A stretch of 64,000 nucleotides of DNA from Fusobacterium varium (GCA_900637705.1 LR134390.1:1054001-1118000), one strand, 5' to 3'; shown: positions 45,747-55,388, counted from the first letter of the stretch. Notes: generated by a model from the letters alone, not told the origin. Numbers and translations are program-made.

Positions 45747-46040
45747 ATGAAAGAAGGGGAATTTATAAGGTTCTATAGAGATAGAAATTGTTTGAGGAGC
45801 ATTAAGGAAGCAAAAAAAAAGATAGACTTGTTTTGGACTGTTGTGTTGAAGGCTTTAGATGAAGATGGAAAAGTATTATTAAAAGACTGGGGAGTATTTG
45901 AGAAAAAAGAGGTAGCTCCTAGAAAAATAATGACACCGAGAATGGAAAAAGAAAGAGTGATAAAAGCAGGGGAAAAGATAATATTCAGAACAGGAACAGG
46001 CTTAAAAACTCTTGTCAATGGAGCTGATGCTGATGAATAA
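45747..46040 (+). CDS. HU/IHF-family-like DNA-binding protein 1
   Basis: A 97-aa protein. The C-terminal half carries the HU arm pattern: LKDWGVFEKKEVAPRKIMTP (~45-64), then IFRTGTGLKTLVNG (~80-93; compare HU FKAGKALKDAVN). The N-terminal helices are more divergent than in housekeeping HU. ATG 45747 follows GGGGGAAG; an ATG at 45735 overlaps the RBS. It is translationally coupled to the next HU-like gene and placed between the second invertible segment and autotransporter 2. A DNA-bending role is inferred. Confidence 0.7.
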   Translation: MKEGEFIRFYRDRNCLRSIKEAKKKIDLFWTVVLKALDEDGKVLLKDWGVFEKKEVAPRKIMTPRMEKERVIKAGEKIIFRTGTGLKTLVNGADADE

Positions 46041-46305
46041 GAGAGAGCTGGCAAAGATATACAGCAAAATAAGTCAGGGAAAGGTATCACAAAAAGCAGC
46101 CCTAGAGGAAATAAATATATTTACACAAACCTTGCAGGAAGCCTTGATGAAATATGATTCAGTAACATTTGTCAACATAGGAGTATTTGAAATACTGGAA
46201 AGAAAGCCGAGATTAGTTAGCAATCCATCGACTAGGGAGATAATGAAAATATATCCTAAGAAGGTAGTAAGATTTAGAGCATCAAAAAATATAATGAAAC
46301 CTTAA
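46033..46305 (+). CDS. HU/IHF-family-like DNA-binding protein 2
   Basis: A 90-aa protein with HU architecture: MNKRELAKIYSKISQGKVSQKAALEEINIF (helices, split over 1-30), VTFVNIGVFEILERKPRLVSNPSTRE (~46-71) and VVRFRASKNIMKP at the end. The GxFxxxxRxxRxxxNPxT pattern is clear. It overlaps the first HU-like gene by 8 bp, which suggests a heterodimer like IHF alpha/beta (inference). The start ATG 46033 has GGAG 9 nt upstream. Confidence 0.75.
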   Translation: MNKRELAKIYSKISQGKVSQKAALEEINIFTQTLQEALMKYDSVTFVNIGVFEILERKPRLVSNPSTREIMKIYPKKVVRFRASKNIMKP

Positions 46306-46382
46306 ATCTTATCTGTAGAATAGAAAATTAAAGAAAAAAACTTAAATAAAAAATATATAAAAACAAACTTGGAGGAAAACTT

Positions 46383-49300
46383 GTGATTGAAAAAGTTATG
46401 AAGGCAGTAAAAAGGGGAAATAAAAAGAGAAGTAGAAATATAACAATAGGTGCAGTGATTGGATTTTTGTTGTCATGTACAGCAGTAATGGGAGCAGATA
46501 TTGGATTAGAAATAACTCAAAAAGCAGATGAAGAAATAAAATTTGACGGTATTGAATATGACAGAGATAGACATAAATTTTCAGATAATACTTTTAAAGA
46601 CAATACTTATACAAACAATATGACAATTTCTGCAGAAAATGCTTCAGGGAATGCTTATGGAATAAAACTTAAATTATCAGGTGAAAGTAGTATAAGTATA
46701 ATAAATAATGGAACAATATCAGGTAATTCTACAAAAAGTACTGGAAATGGGATATCCAATGAATCTGGAATAATAGAAACATTGACTAATAACGGTTTAA
46801 TATCTGGTTCAAGTCCTACTAATGGATATGGGATATCCAGTAATGGAATAGGAATATTGACTAATAACGGTTTAATATCTGGTTCAAGTTCTGCTAATGG
46901 ATATGGGATATACAGTAATAAGGGAACAATAGAAACATTGACTAATAATGGGATAATATCTGGTAGTTCAGGTAGTAATGGAAATGGGATAAAGATTAAT
47001 AATGGAAAAATAGAAACATTGACTAATAATGGAATAATATCTGGTTCAGGTAGTAATGGATATGGGATAGCCACTGCTTTTGGAGCAATAGAAACATTGG
47101 CTAATACAGGAGTTATTTATGGAAAAGCTAATGCTATAGTGAGAGGCAATGGAGATATAGGTACAGCAAACAACTATGGAATACTTGTAAATGGAAATGA
47201 TGGAGGAAAAGTAGTTAATAACTTAACAATTGTTAATGCTATTCCTGATGAAGATAATACTAATTTAAGTAAAAATGAAATATTAAACAGAGGACTGATA
47301 TTTAAAGCATTAGATACAGGGTATAAAGTAGAAACAGAAGCCTATAAACAATTTGGAGCAATCTATAAGGATAAGGATATTGTAATTGGTTATGAGAAAG
47401 ATGATGAAAATCCTGATTCAAGTAATCCAATAACAAAAAAATATACAATAATCAATGCTAAAGCTATTGAAAGTGAAAGCGATATGACTGGAATAAATGC
47501 TGCAACTGAAGAAGTTAATATAACTGGAACTGAAAGTTTAAAATTAGAAAATGGAATTTTAACATATGGAGATTCTCAAAAAGAAAAAATTTCTTCAGAT
47601 AAAGGGTATATTTTAAATGGTATAACAGATACTTTGAAAGTTACAAAAAAACATAATGAACTTAATGATTCAATAATTAATGCATATAAGACAGCAATAG
47701 TTATGGAAGGTGATAGTACTTATTTGGAACTTAATAATACAATAGTTAATGGAGGGTTAGGTGATAATTCTCCTGTAATATTAACAAGAGGAGATAAAAA
47801 CTTTTTAACTATAAAAGGAGATACGATAGTTAATGGAGAAATAAAATCAGAGGGAAGATTAAATACTTTAAATCTCTATGGAAAAGAAAATAAGACAAGA
47901 AGCAGTAATACTGAAAGTATGAATATTATTAATAATATAACAGGATTTGGAAGAATACAGATAGAAAATGATGTCACTTTTTTTGAAACAGCTAAAGTAA
48001 CAGAAGTAGAAAGAATAAATATAAATAATGGAGGAACTCTCAATCTTAGATTAAAGAAAGATGAAGGAGCTTCAAAAGCAACTCATGCTCTTTCATCAGG
48101 AAATACAGGTCTTCTTATAGCTGGACTGGAAAAGGGAGGTTCTTCAACAGAAGGGACACTTAATTTCATAACTAATGGAATGGGAACTGGTACTATCATA
48201 GATATGGGTGGAGCAAAATTAGAAAATGTAAATCTAAAAACAAATAGTATTGTGTATAAGTTTGAAATAGTAGAAACGGAAAATGAAAATATTAGCGCAA
48301 ATATAGGAGATATAAAACTTGACTTAAAAGGAAGTTTAGAAGAAATAGTTAATAGTGGAAGCATAACTTTTGATAATTATCCAAAATATAGTCTTATTCC
48401 AGATGAAACAGAGTATAAGGCATTAGATAAAATATATCAAAGTTCAAAAACAGATGATAATATGAATGCCTTAGTAGAGATACTGGATTCATCTTCAGAT
48501 GAAGAACAATGGAAAAGACTTCTTTCATTTTTAGGAGGAATATATACAGAAACTCCATACTCATTTTCAAGCGAACTTTCAAGAAAATCAGCTGGAATGT
48601 TTAGAGATATAATCACAGAGAACCAGTTCAAACCAAATTTAAATCAATGGTTGATAATGGGTGGACTAACTCATAGAGATGGAGGAACTAAAGACAGCTA
48701 CTATGGACAGAATTATCATGGAATAGATGCAGGTACAGCAGATGTAGATGTGGATATGAAGCTTACTGGAGCTTACGCCCTTGGTAAATATGGATATTCA
48801 GAAAATGTATCATTAGGAGTAACAGCAGGAGGAAACAAAAGTGAAGCTAAACTTCCAATGTCAAAAGTAAAAGGAAACAGTGGATATATAGGTGCTTTTG
48901 CAGAAAACTACAGAGGAAACCTTACACTAAAAGCAGGAGCAGGAATTCAATATTCAGAATATGATGCAGACAGAGCAACACTGGGAGGACACAGCTACAG
49001 TGAGAAATATTCAGATATGGCATATGATATTTACCTAAATGGAAGATATTCTCATAACATAGGAGAAAACCTGTTCTTAGAACCATATGGAACACTGTCA
49101 TATACATATGTAGACCAAGAAAGCGCAGATGAAGGAAGCAAAGTATTAGCAATAGAAACAGATTCAAAATCATTTGATTATACAGCAGCTAAAGTGGGAG
49201 TAGACCTTAAGAAAGTAATACCACATGAAAAGGGAAAAAGCACACTTTCAGCAGGGGTAAGCTATACAAGGCTACTTACTGGTGCAGATGAAGAGAATAT

Positions 49301-49523
49301 CACAGGAAGATTCAAAGGTGGAAGCGACTTTGATATTTTAGTAGCTCATAAAAATGAACACAGCATAGGACTAAATGCTAAATATGCTCTTGAACTTGAA
49401 AATGGAATCCTATTTGATGTAAAAGGAAGCTATTCAGTAGAGAGAGATTCACATAATGGAAATGGAAAAAACAGAAATAAAGGTGAATGGATAGTAGGAG
49501 CAGGAATAGGGTACAAGTTCTAA
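46383..49523 (+). CDS. Type V autotransporter 2 (surface/adhesin-like)
   Basis: A 1046-aa protein, GTG start at 46383 after GGAGG. The signal start (MIEKVMKAVKRGNKKRSRN, ITIGAVIGFLLSCTAVMGA) is the family one. Passenger residues ~95-245 hold five to six copies of a ~25-residue unit (IETLTNNGLISGSS-xxNGYGI), nearly identical in DNA. A more irregular beta-helix region follows. The barrel covers ~735-1046 (NQFKPNLNQWLIMGG ... GEWIVGAGIGYKF). The barrel DNA from about 49050 on is nearly identical to autotransporter 1, which gives a substrate for recombination. Function is inferred as surface adhesion or interaction. Confidence 0.92.
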   Translation: MIEKVMKAVKRGNKKRSRNITIGAVIGFLLSCTAVMGADIGLEITQKADEEIKFDGIEYDRDRHKFSDNTFKDNTYTNNMTISAENASGNAYGIKLKLSGESSISIINNGTISGNSTKSTGNGISNESGIIETLTNNGLISGSSPTNGYGISSNGIGILTNNGLISGSSSANGYGIYSNKGTIETLTNNGIISGSSGSNGNGIKINNGKIETLTNNGIISGSGSNGYGIATAFGAIETLANTGVIYGKANAIVRGNGDIGTANNYGILVNGNDGGKVVNNLTIVNAIPDEDNTNLSKNEILNRGLIFKALDTGYKVETEAYKQFGAIYKDKDIVIGYEKDDENPDSSNPITKKYTIINAKAIESESDMTGINAATEEVNITGTESLKLENGILTYGDSQKEKISSDKGYILNGITDTLKVTKKHNELNDSIINAYKTAIVMEGDSTYLELNNTIVNGGLGDNSPVILTRGDKNFLTIKGDTIVNGEIKSEGRLNTLNLYGKENKTRSSNTESMNIINNITGFGRIQIENDVTFFETAKVTEVERININNGGTLNLRLKKDEGASKATHALSSGNTGLLIAGLEKGGSSTEGTLNFITNGMGTGTIIDMGGAKLENVNLKTNSIVYKFEIVETENENISANIGDIKLDLKGSLEEIVNSGSITFDNYPKYSLIPDETEYKALDKIYQSSKTDDNMNALVEILDSSSDEEQWKRLLSFLGGIYTETPYSFSSELSRKSAGMFRDIITENQFKPNLNQWLIMGGLTHRDGGTKDSYYGQNYHGIDAGTADVDVDMKLTGAYALGKYGYSENVSLGVTAGGNKSEAKLPMSKVKGNSGYIGAFAENYRGNLTLKAGAGIQYSEYDADRATLGGHSYSEKYSDMAYDIYLNGRYSHNIGENLFLEPYGTLSYTYVDQESADEGSKVLAIETDSKSFDYTAAKVGVDLKKVIPHEKGKSTLSAGVSYTRLLTGADEENITGRFKGGSDFDILVAHKNEHSIGLNAKYALELENGILFDVKGSYSVERDSHNGNGKNRNKGEWIVGAGIGYKF

Positions 49524-49689
49524 TGATGACAACAAGAAATTTTCAGAATGAAAGATATTTTTCTGTTTTTAAATTCTTTACTATTTATTTACCAGGTAAC
49601 AGGGAATTTTTAAAAAGAAAGTATTAAAAGAAATAAGTACAGTATGGTAAAAAACAATAAAATTCAAAATATCAAAAATAAGTAATCAA

Positions 49690-49727
49690 AAAGACCAAAG
49701 GGATTAAATTTCCTTTGGTCTTTTTTT
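49690..49727. terminator. Bidirectional terminator between autotransporter 2 and the MOSC gene
   Basis: AAAGACCAAAGGA pairs with TCCTTTGGTCTTT (49690-49702 with 49711-49723), with T-runs on both strands. It ends both convergent transcripts. The 166 bp before it hold no gene. Confidence 0.85.
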
Positions 49728-50163
49728 ATTTTTCTACTACAGATATTTCATCACCGATTTTTACAATACCACCCTTTAAAACAATGGTAAAAATACCTTC
49801 TCTAGGCATAATACAGTCACCTACAGTATGGAATATGGCACAATGTGAATGACATTCTTTTCCTATTTGAGTTACTTCAAGAAGAATATTTTCATTAATT
49901 TTTAATTTTGTACCAATAGGAAGCTTTGCTAAATCAATTCCTTCAACTATGAGATTTTCTCCAAAATCTCCCTGATCAACATTTCCACCTTTTTTTATAA
50001 AATCAGATATTTTTTCATTTGAAAGCAGACTGACTTGTCTATGCCAGTTGCCAGCATGAGCATCATTTTTAAGACCATAATTTTCTATTAGTACACCCTC
50101 TTTTATATTTATCTTTTGAGTTCCTTTTTTTTCACTTATACAAACTGCTAAAATTTTTCCCAT
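49726..50163 (-). CDS. MOSC-domain protein
   Basis: A 145-aa stand-alone MOSC domain: GLKNDAHAGNWHRQVSLLS (~29-47), GDFGENLIVEGIDLAKLPIG (~65-84) and the conserved Cys in GKECHSHCAIF (~102). MOSC domains handle sulfurated molybdenum cofactor. The gene follows moaA on the same strand by 8 bp, with GGAGG inside the moaA end. It probably belongs to cofactor maturation for a molybdenum hydroxylase encoded elsewhere. Confidence 0.9.
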   Translation of the reverse strand: MGKILAVCISEKKGTQKINIKEGVLIENYGLKNDAHAGNWHRQVSLLSNEKISDFIKKGGNVDQGDFGENLIVEGIDLAKLPIGTKLKINENILLEVTQIGKECHSHCAIFHTVGDCIMPREGIFTIVLKGGIVKIGDEISVVEK

Positions 50164-50171
50164 TTAAAAAA

Positions 50172-51147
50172 TTATCCTCCTATTTGATTCATTTTTCTTT
50201 TATCTATACTATTTTCTTCAATATTTTTATTCATGCTGTGATGTTCAGGCTTATTGTATATGGCATTAAAAATAATTTTTTCTAATTCTTCATCAGTTGC
50301 TTTATTTCTAATAATATTTTTTAAATCAATACCTTTATTCCAGTGGAGGCACAGTTTTAAAAATCCATCAGGAGTCAGTCTTATACGATTACATTTATCA
50401 CAAAAATTATGAGATAGTGGAGTGATAAATCCTATTTTTCCTTTTGAAAAGGGACTCTTGAAATATTTAGCAGGACCAGAACCAATTTTTTCTTCTACAG
50501 GAAAAAGTGTTCTCTCTTTTTTATTATTTCAATAACTTCATCATTGGACATTGAAATAAAATTATTTCCTTCACCAATTGGCATAAGTTCAATAAAGCGA
50601 ATATCAATAGGATATTTTTCACTGAACTTGACAAAATCCATAATTTCATTATCATTTTTACCTTTAATAAGTACAATATTTAATTTTATTCTTTCCATTC
50701 CTATATCTAATGCTTTAAAAATATTTTTGATAACCTGATTAAATGACCCACCTCTTGTTATTTCACTATACAAGACAGGATTTAAAGTATCTAGGCTTAT
50801 ATTTATTTTTTTACTCCATTTTTTACAAGAGAATCAAAGTTTTCTTCAAGGAGCAAGCCATTAGTTGTCATACTTATCTCTTCAATATTTTTAATAGAAT
50901 GAAGATTTTCCAGTATCTCTGTAAAATTTTTTCTTACTAGAGGTTCTCCTCCAGTAAGACGAATTTTTTTGATTCCAATTTTACTAAAAATTGTTACAAT
51001 TCTTTTTATCTCTTCAACTGTAAGAAGTTCTTCTTTGGGAAGAAAATTCATATTTCTCTCACTCATGCAGTATTGGCATCTGAGATTACATCTATCAGTA
51101 ACGGAAAGCCTCAAGTACTCTATTTCTCTTCCTATTTTATCTATCAT
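50172..51147 (-). CDS. moaA: GTP 3',8-cyclase, broken by two single-base frameshifts
   Basis: A radical-SAM enzyme for the first step of molybdopterin synthesis. Frame 1 (to ~50803) has SVTDRCNLRCQYC (C-x3-C-x2-C, ~15-27) and RLTGGEPLVR. Frame 2 has YSEITRGGSFNQVIKNIF and IRFIELMPIGEG. Frame 3 has the second cluster FCDKCNRIRLTPDGFLKLCLHW and ends QIGG, the C-terminal GG needed for catalysis. Adding one A to the coding-strand runs at 50806-50812 and 50517-50522 restores GVKKINISLDTLNP and KKERTLFPVEEKIG, giving ~325 residues as expected. Retention of both clusters and the GG tail argues for sequencing error. Confidence 0.88.
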
Positions 51148-51304
51148 AATATTCCCTCATTTTCTAAAAAATAACTATAATTACTTTTAATATATCATAA
51201 CATATTTTTAAGATTTTTATAAAAATAATTTTGATTGACAATAATTGAATTCTGGATTATCCTTTAAATAAAGAGATTTCTAAAATACGAGGAAGAGAAT
51301 GATT

Positions 51305-52117
51305 ATGGAAAAAGTAAATGACATCATTGTAGTAAGAGGTGGAGGAGATATAGCCAGTGGAGCTATCCAAAAACTTTACAGAAGTGGATTCAAAGTTATT
51401 GTCTTGGAAACAGAAAAACCATCAGCAATTAGAAGAAAAGTAGCCTTTTGTGAAGCTATTTATGAAAATAGTATTGAAATAGAAGGTATAAGAGCTGAAT
51501 ATGCTGCCAATGAGGAGGAAGTAAAGAATTGCTGGGAAAAAGACATAGTTCCAGTAATGATTGATTCAAGAGGGAAAATAATAGAAAAATTTAAACCAGT
51601 AGCAGTGGTAGATGGAATACTTGCAAAGAAAAATTTTGGAACTAAAAGAGATATGGCACCAATAACCATAGCTTTAGGACCTGGATTTTCTGCTCCTGAA
51701 GATGTAGATATAGTAATAGAAACTATGAGAGGACATAACTTAGGGAGGCTTATAACAGAGGGGACAGCCAGTGCTAACACAGGTATTCCCGGGATAATAG
51801 CAGGAATAGGAAAAGAAAGAGTAATTTACAGTGAGTTTAATGGATATATAAAAAATATAGAAAAAATTGGAAGTGTAGTAGAAAAAGGGGATATAATTGC
51901 TGTAGTGGGAGAAAATTATATTTATTCACCAATTTCTGGAGTTTTAAGAGGAATAATAAGAGATGGATATAAAGTTTCAGAAGGTTTAAAAATAGCAGAT
52001 GTAGATCCAAGAATAGAGGAAAAGGAAAATTGTTTTACAATTTCAGATAAAGCTAGGAATATAGGTGGAGCTGTATTAGAAGCTGTTCTTTATTTAAAAA
52101 AGATAAAGGGAGTATGA
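51305..52117 (+). CDS. YqeB-like (EF2563-family) selenium-dependent molybdenum hydroxylase system protein
   Basis: A 270-aa protein beginning with a Rossmann-like VVRGGGDIASGAIQKL (~9-24), then ALGPGFSAPEDVDIVIETMRGHNLGR (split over ~120-145), ITEGTASANTGIPGIIAG and a biotinyl-like C-terminal region (SVVEKGDIIAVVGENYIYSPISGVL). This family accompanies selenium-dependent molybdenum hydroxylases (xanthine dehydrogenase type). Its exact reaction is not known to me. ATG 51305 follows GGAAGAG by 7 nt. xdhC follows 3 bp downstream. Confidence 0.85.
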   Translation: MEKVNDIIVVRGGGDIASGAIQKLYRSGFKVIVLETEKPSAIRRKVAFCEAIYENSIEIEGIRAEYAANEEEVKNCWEKDIVPVMIDSRGKIIEKFKPVAVVDGILAKKNFGTKRDMAPITIALGPGFSAPEDVDIVIETMRGHNLGRLITEGTASANTGIPGIIAGIGKERVIYSEFNGYIKNIEKIGSVVEKGDIIAVVGENYIYSPISGVLRGIIRDGYKVSEGLKIADVDPRIEEKENCFTISDKARNIGGAVLEAVLYLKKIKGV

Positions 52118-52120
52118 TAT

Positions 52121-52887
52121 ATGGAGGATAAAATATTAAGTGAGATATATAAAAAAATATCTCAGGGAAAAAAAGCTGCATTAGTAATGGTAACAGAAGC
52201 TGTTGGTTCTACTCCACGTAAGTCAGGGGCAATGATGGGAGTCTTTGAAGATGAGATTATAGGAACCATAGGTGGAGGAAATATAGAATATAAAGTTATT
52301 CAAAATGCAAGAGAATTTATGAAAACAGGAGAAAGCAGAGAGTTTTCATATAATCTTACAACTGATGATGAACTTCGTATGAACTGTGGAGGAAGTATGA
52401 AAGGATTTATAAAAATTTTTATTCCTTCTCCCAAGCTTTTAATATGTGGTGCAGGACATATTGGACAGAAGCTTTTTAATATAGGGAAAAACCTTGAGTT
52501 CGATATAAAAATAATAGATGATAGAGAAGAATTAAAAAAAGATGTACCTGAACTTACTTTAGGGAGCTTTGATGAGATACTTAAAAACGAGGAAATAACT
52601 GATAATACCTATATAGTCATAGCAACAAGAGGACATGTACTTGATGAAAAAGTTCTTGAGCTAGTAAAAAATAGAGGTGCTAAATATATAGGAATAATAG
52701 GAAGCAAAAGAAAAATAACAAATTTAAAAGAAAATCTTGAAAAAATTCTAAAATCAGAGATAATATATACGCACCTATAGGACTAAGAATTTCTAATGGA
52801 ACACCAGAAGAGATTGCCATAGAAATACTTGCTGAAATATTACAAGTGAAAAATAATGGAGAATTAGTACATAGGTCACTCTTTTAA
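52121..52887 (+). CDS. XdhC/CoxI-family molybdenum-cofactor maturation protein, one frameshift near the C-terminus
   Basis: A ~255-aa protein after repair. The N-terminal domain has VTEAVGSTPRKSGAMMGV, IGGGNIEYKV and LRMNCGGSM. The Rossmann domain has LLICGAGHIGQKLFNIG (~107-123) and VIATRGHVLDE, IGIIGSKRKI. The frame ends early at 52780, but the next frame continues with YAPIGLRISNGTPEEIAIEILAEIL and stops at 52887, the normal XdhC ending. One base is missing near 52754-52757 (CAGAGATAAT); unlike the other breaks this is not in a long homopolymer. XdhC proteins bind and help sulfurate Mo cofactor before insertion. Confidence 0.85.
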
Positions 52888-52945
52888 ATTAAAAGGGATT
52901 AATATGTTTTCATATTAAAATAAAAAATATTTAGGAGGAAAATCA

Positions 52946-53323
52946 ATGAAAAAAATAATTCACACTGAAAAAGCACCTGCTGCTTTAGGACCATATTCAC
53001 AAGCTATTGAAGTAAATGGAACTCTTTATGTATCTGGACAAATTCCATTTGTTCCAGAAACAATGACTTTAGTTTCTGACTGTGTAAAAGCTCAGACTAA
53101 ACAATCTCTAGAAAATATAAAAGCTATTCTTGAAGCTGCTGGATATACTTTTAAAGATGTAGTAAGAGCTGGAGTTTTCATAAAAGATATGAACGATTTC
53201 GCAGCTGTAAATGAAGTTTATGCTGAATATCTAGGAGATGTAAAACCTGCAAGAGCATGTGTTGAAGTTGCTAGACTTCCAAAAGATGTAAAAGTTGAAA
53301 TAGAAGTTATTGCTGTAAAATAG
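52946..53323 (+). CDS. ridA: RidA/YjgF-family enamine/imine deaminase
   Basis: A 125-aa protein with the family hallmarks: [26 protein letters not shown] (split over ~9-34), [20 protein letters not shown], and the active-site Arg/Cys region [23 protein letters not shown] (~101-123). RidA trimers hydrolyse reactive enamines and imines released by PLP enzymes. RBS TTAGGAGG precedes the ATG. A terminator follows, so it ends the yqeB-xdhC transcript or is separate. Confidence 0.95.
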   Translation: MKKIIHTEKAPAALGPYSQAIEVNGTLYVSGQIPFVPETMTLVSDCVKAQTKQSLENIKAILEAAGYTFKDVVRAGVFIKDMNDFAAVNEVYAEYLGDVKPARACVEVARLPKDVKVEIEVIAVK

Positions 53324-53332
53324 TAATACATG

Positions 53333-53376
53333 AAAATGGGGAGAGGTTCAATAGTTGGATTTCCTCCATTTTTTTA
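53333..53376 (+). terminator. Terminator after ridA
   Basis: AAAATGGGGAGAGG can pair with TTTCCTCCATTTTTT (about 53334-53375), ending in seven T. Confidence 0.65.
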
Positions 53377-53461
53377 TGCTAAAAAATCTTAGGTTTTTTA
53401 GTAGAATAAAATATATAAATATGATAAAATTGAGGAGATGGAATAAAGGGGGAGATTTTTA

Positions 53462-54229
53462 ATGCTAAGAGAGCTTTTAAGTAGTGAATTTATTATTTTA
53501 GCTTGTTTATGTTTTATAGGAGCATTTATTGATTCAGTAGCAGGAGGGGGAGGATTAATAACACTGCCAGCTTATTTAGCATCAGGATTGCCACCTCATA
53601 TTGCTTTAGGAACAAATAAATTGTCGAGTTTTTTTTCTGGTGTAGGAAGTAGCATAAATTATGCAAGATCAGGCAAAATAAATTGGAAGCTTATGAAAAA
53701 ATTGGCTCCTTTTTCTTTAGCAGGAGCATTTATTGGTGTAAAAATTATAATAGGAACAAAACCTCAATACATTAATTATATAGTCTTTATAGCTTTGGTA
53801 ATAGTACTCTTTTATACAATGGCTAATAAAAAAATGGGTCATGAGAGTACATTTACAGGATTGACTAAATCAAATATTACAAAAGGAATGATAATGGCCT
53901 TTGTGATAGGATTCTATAATGGATTTCTTGGACCTGGAACAGGATCGTTTTTAGTATTTTTTCTGATGAAAATATTTGGATATGATTTTGTGGAGGCCAA
54001 TGGTGATTCTAAAATTTTAAATTTAGTTGGAAATTTAACGAGTCTTCTGGTTTTTGGAATCAGTGGAAAAGTATATTTTCTTTATGGAATACCTATTTCC
54101 ATAGTAATGATTTTAGGAGCTCAGTGTGGCTCAAGATGTGCTATAAATAAAGGAAGTAAATTTATAAAACCTGTATTTCTTACTGTAACTACAGTAACTG
54201 TTTTAAAAATGTTGAAAGATATGCTTTAA
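53462..54229 (+). CDS. TSUP (TauE/SafE)-family membrane transporter
   Basis: A 255-aa inner-membrane protein with ~8 segments in two repeats. The signatures DSVAGGGGLITLPAYLASGLPPHIALGTNKL (split over ~24-54) and YNGFLGPGTGSFLVFFLM (~159) are the two halves of the TSUP motif. The family exports or imports sulfur-containing organic anions and other carboxylates. The substrate here is unknown. RBS AAGGGGGAG precedes the ATG. Confidence 0.88.
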   Translation: MLRELLSSEFIILACLCFIGAFIDSVAGGGGLITLPAYLASGLPPHIALGTNKLSSFFSGVGSSINYARSGKINWKLMKKLAPFSLAGAFIGVKIIIGTKPQYINYIVFIALVIVLFYTMANKKMGHESTFTGLTKSNITKGMIMAFVIGFYNGFLGPGTGSFLVFFLMKIFGYDFVEANGDSKILNLVGNLTSLLVFGISGKVYFLYGIPISIVMILGAQCGSRCAINKGSKFIKPVFLTVTTVTVLKMLKDML

Positions 54230-54242
54230 ACTTCCAAAGACA

Positions 54243-54357
54243 TTGACAAAGAGGTCAAAATAGATTAAAATTTAATAAAGGAATAAAGCTATGTGAATGG
54301 AGAAGCTTAGAGTAATTTTCTTATAGAAGTATGAGAGGATTATTTTGAGCTTTTTTT
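54243..54357 (+). promoter_or_regulatory. Promoter and GlpP-type attenuator leader of dhaKLM
   Basis: TTGACA (54243-54248), 17 bp, TAAAAT (54266-54271). The leader reads AAAGCTATGTGAATGGAGAAGCTTAGAG (in parts, 54287-54313), then a terminator in which AGCTTAGAGTAATTTTCTTATA folds with TATGAGAGGATTATTTTGAGCT, ending in seven T. The GGAGAAGCTTA-N3-TAATT-N-TC block matches the glpF leader. This suggests that GlpP and glycerol-3-phosphate also control dihydroxyacetone kinase. Confidence 0.7.
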
Positions 54358-54382
54358 AATAAAAATTCAGGAGGTAAATTCT

Positions 54383-55377
54383 ATGAAAAAAATGATTAAC
54401 AAGCCAGAGGACATTGTAGAGGAAATGGTTAGTGGAATGCTTAAAGCTTATCCAGAATATCTGGAAAGAGTAAAAGATTTACCAGTGATAGTGAGAAAAA
54501 ATAAAAAAGTTGGAAAAGTAGCTTTAGTCAGTGGAGGAGGAAGTGGACATGAACCTTCACATGCAGGATTTGTTGGTTGTGGAATGCTTGATGGAGCAGT
54601 TGCAGGAGAAGTGTTTACATCACCTAGTGCTGATAAAGTTTATGAAGCAATAAAAGCTGTAAATAATGGGGCTGGAGTTCTTTTGATAATAAAGAATTAC
54701 AGTGGAGATGTAATGAATTTTGAAATGGCAGCAGAAATGGCTGCTATGGAAGGAATAGAAGTAAAAAAAATAGTAGTAGATGATGATATCGCTGTAGAAA
54801 ATAGTACATATACTGTTGGAAGAAGAGGTATAGCTGGAACAGTTTTAGTGCATAAAATGGTTGGAGCAGCAGCAGAAAAAGGATATTCTTTGGAAGAACT
54901 AGAAGTTTTAGGAAATAAAGTTATTACTAGAACAAAAACACTAGGAATGGCATTGGAACCATGTATGGTGCCAACTACTGGAAAATTGAGTTTTGAATTG
55001 GCAGATGATGAAGTAGAAATAGGACTTGGAATTCATGGAGAACCTGGAACACATAGAGAAAAAATTCAACCAGCAAATGTACATGTAGATTATATTTTAG
55101 AAAAAATATTTAAAGAATCTGATTTAAAAGAAAATGATGAAGTCATTTTATTGGTAAATGGTTTGGGAGAAACTACATTAATGGAGCTTTTTATAATTAA
55201 TAATAGAGTAGCTCAAGTTTTAGAAGAAAAAATATAAAAGTAATTGATACAATTGTTGGAAATTATATGACTTCTTTGGATATGGGTGGATTTTCAATAA
55301 CTTTGACAAAACTAGATGATGAAATGAAAGAACTTATAAAAGCTAAAGCAGATACTCCAGCATTTAAAAGATTTTAG
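54383..55377 (+). CDS. dhaK: PTS-dependent dihydroxyacetone kinase, DhaK subunit, one frameshift
   Basis: The DHA-binding subunit, ~331 aa after repair, the usual length. Motifs: SGGGSGHEPSHAGFVG (~51-66), GEVFTSPSADKVYEAI, and the His that binds DHA covalently in GLGIHGEPGTHRE (~214-226). The frame breaks at the AAAAAA of 55227-55232. One extra A gives LEEKNIKVIDTIVGNYMTSLDMGGFSITL (split here) and the normal end DTPAFKRF. It takes phosphate from DhaL-ADP, itself recharged by DhaM. RBS AGGAGG precedes the ATG. First gene of dhaKLM. Confidence 0.93.
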
Positions 55378-55388
55378 GAGATGAAAAT

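Noticed and set aside
46655-47074. Repeats in autotransporter 2 as a CRISPR-like array
   Set aside because: The spacing is coding (NNGLISGSS units in frame), the units are contiguous and no spacers or cas genes exist.
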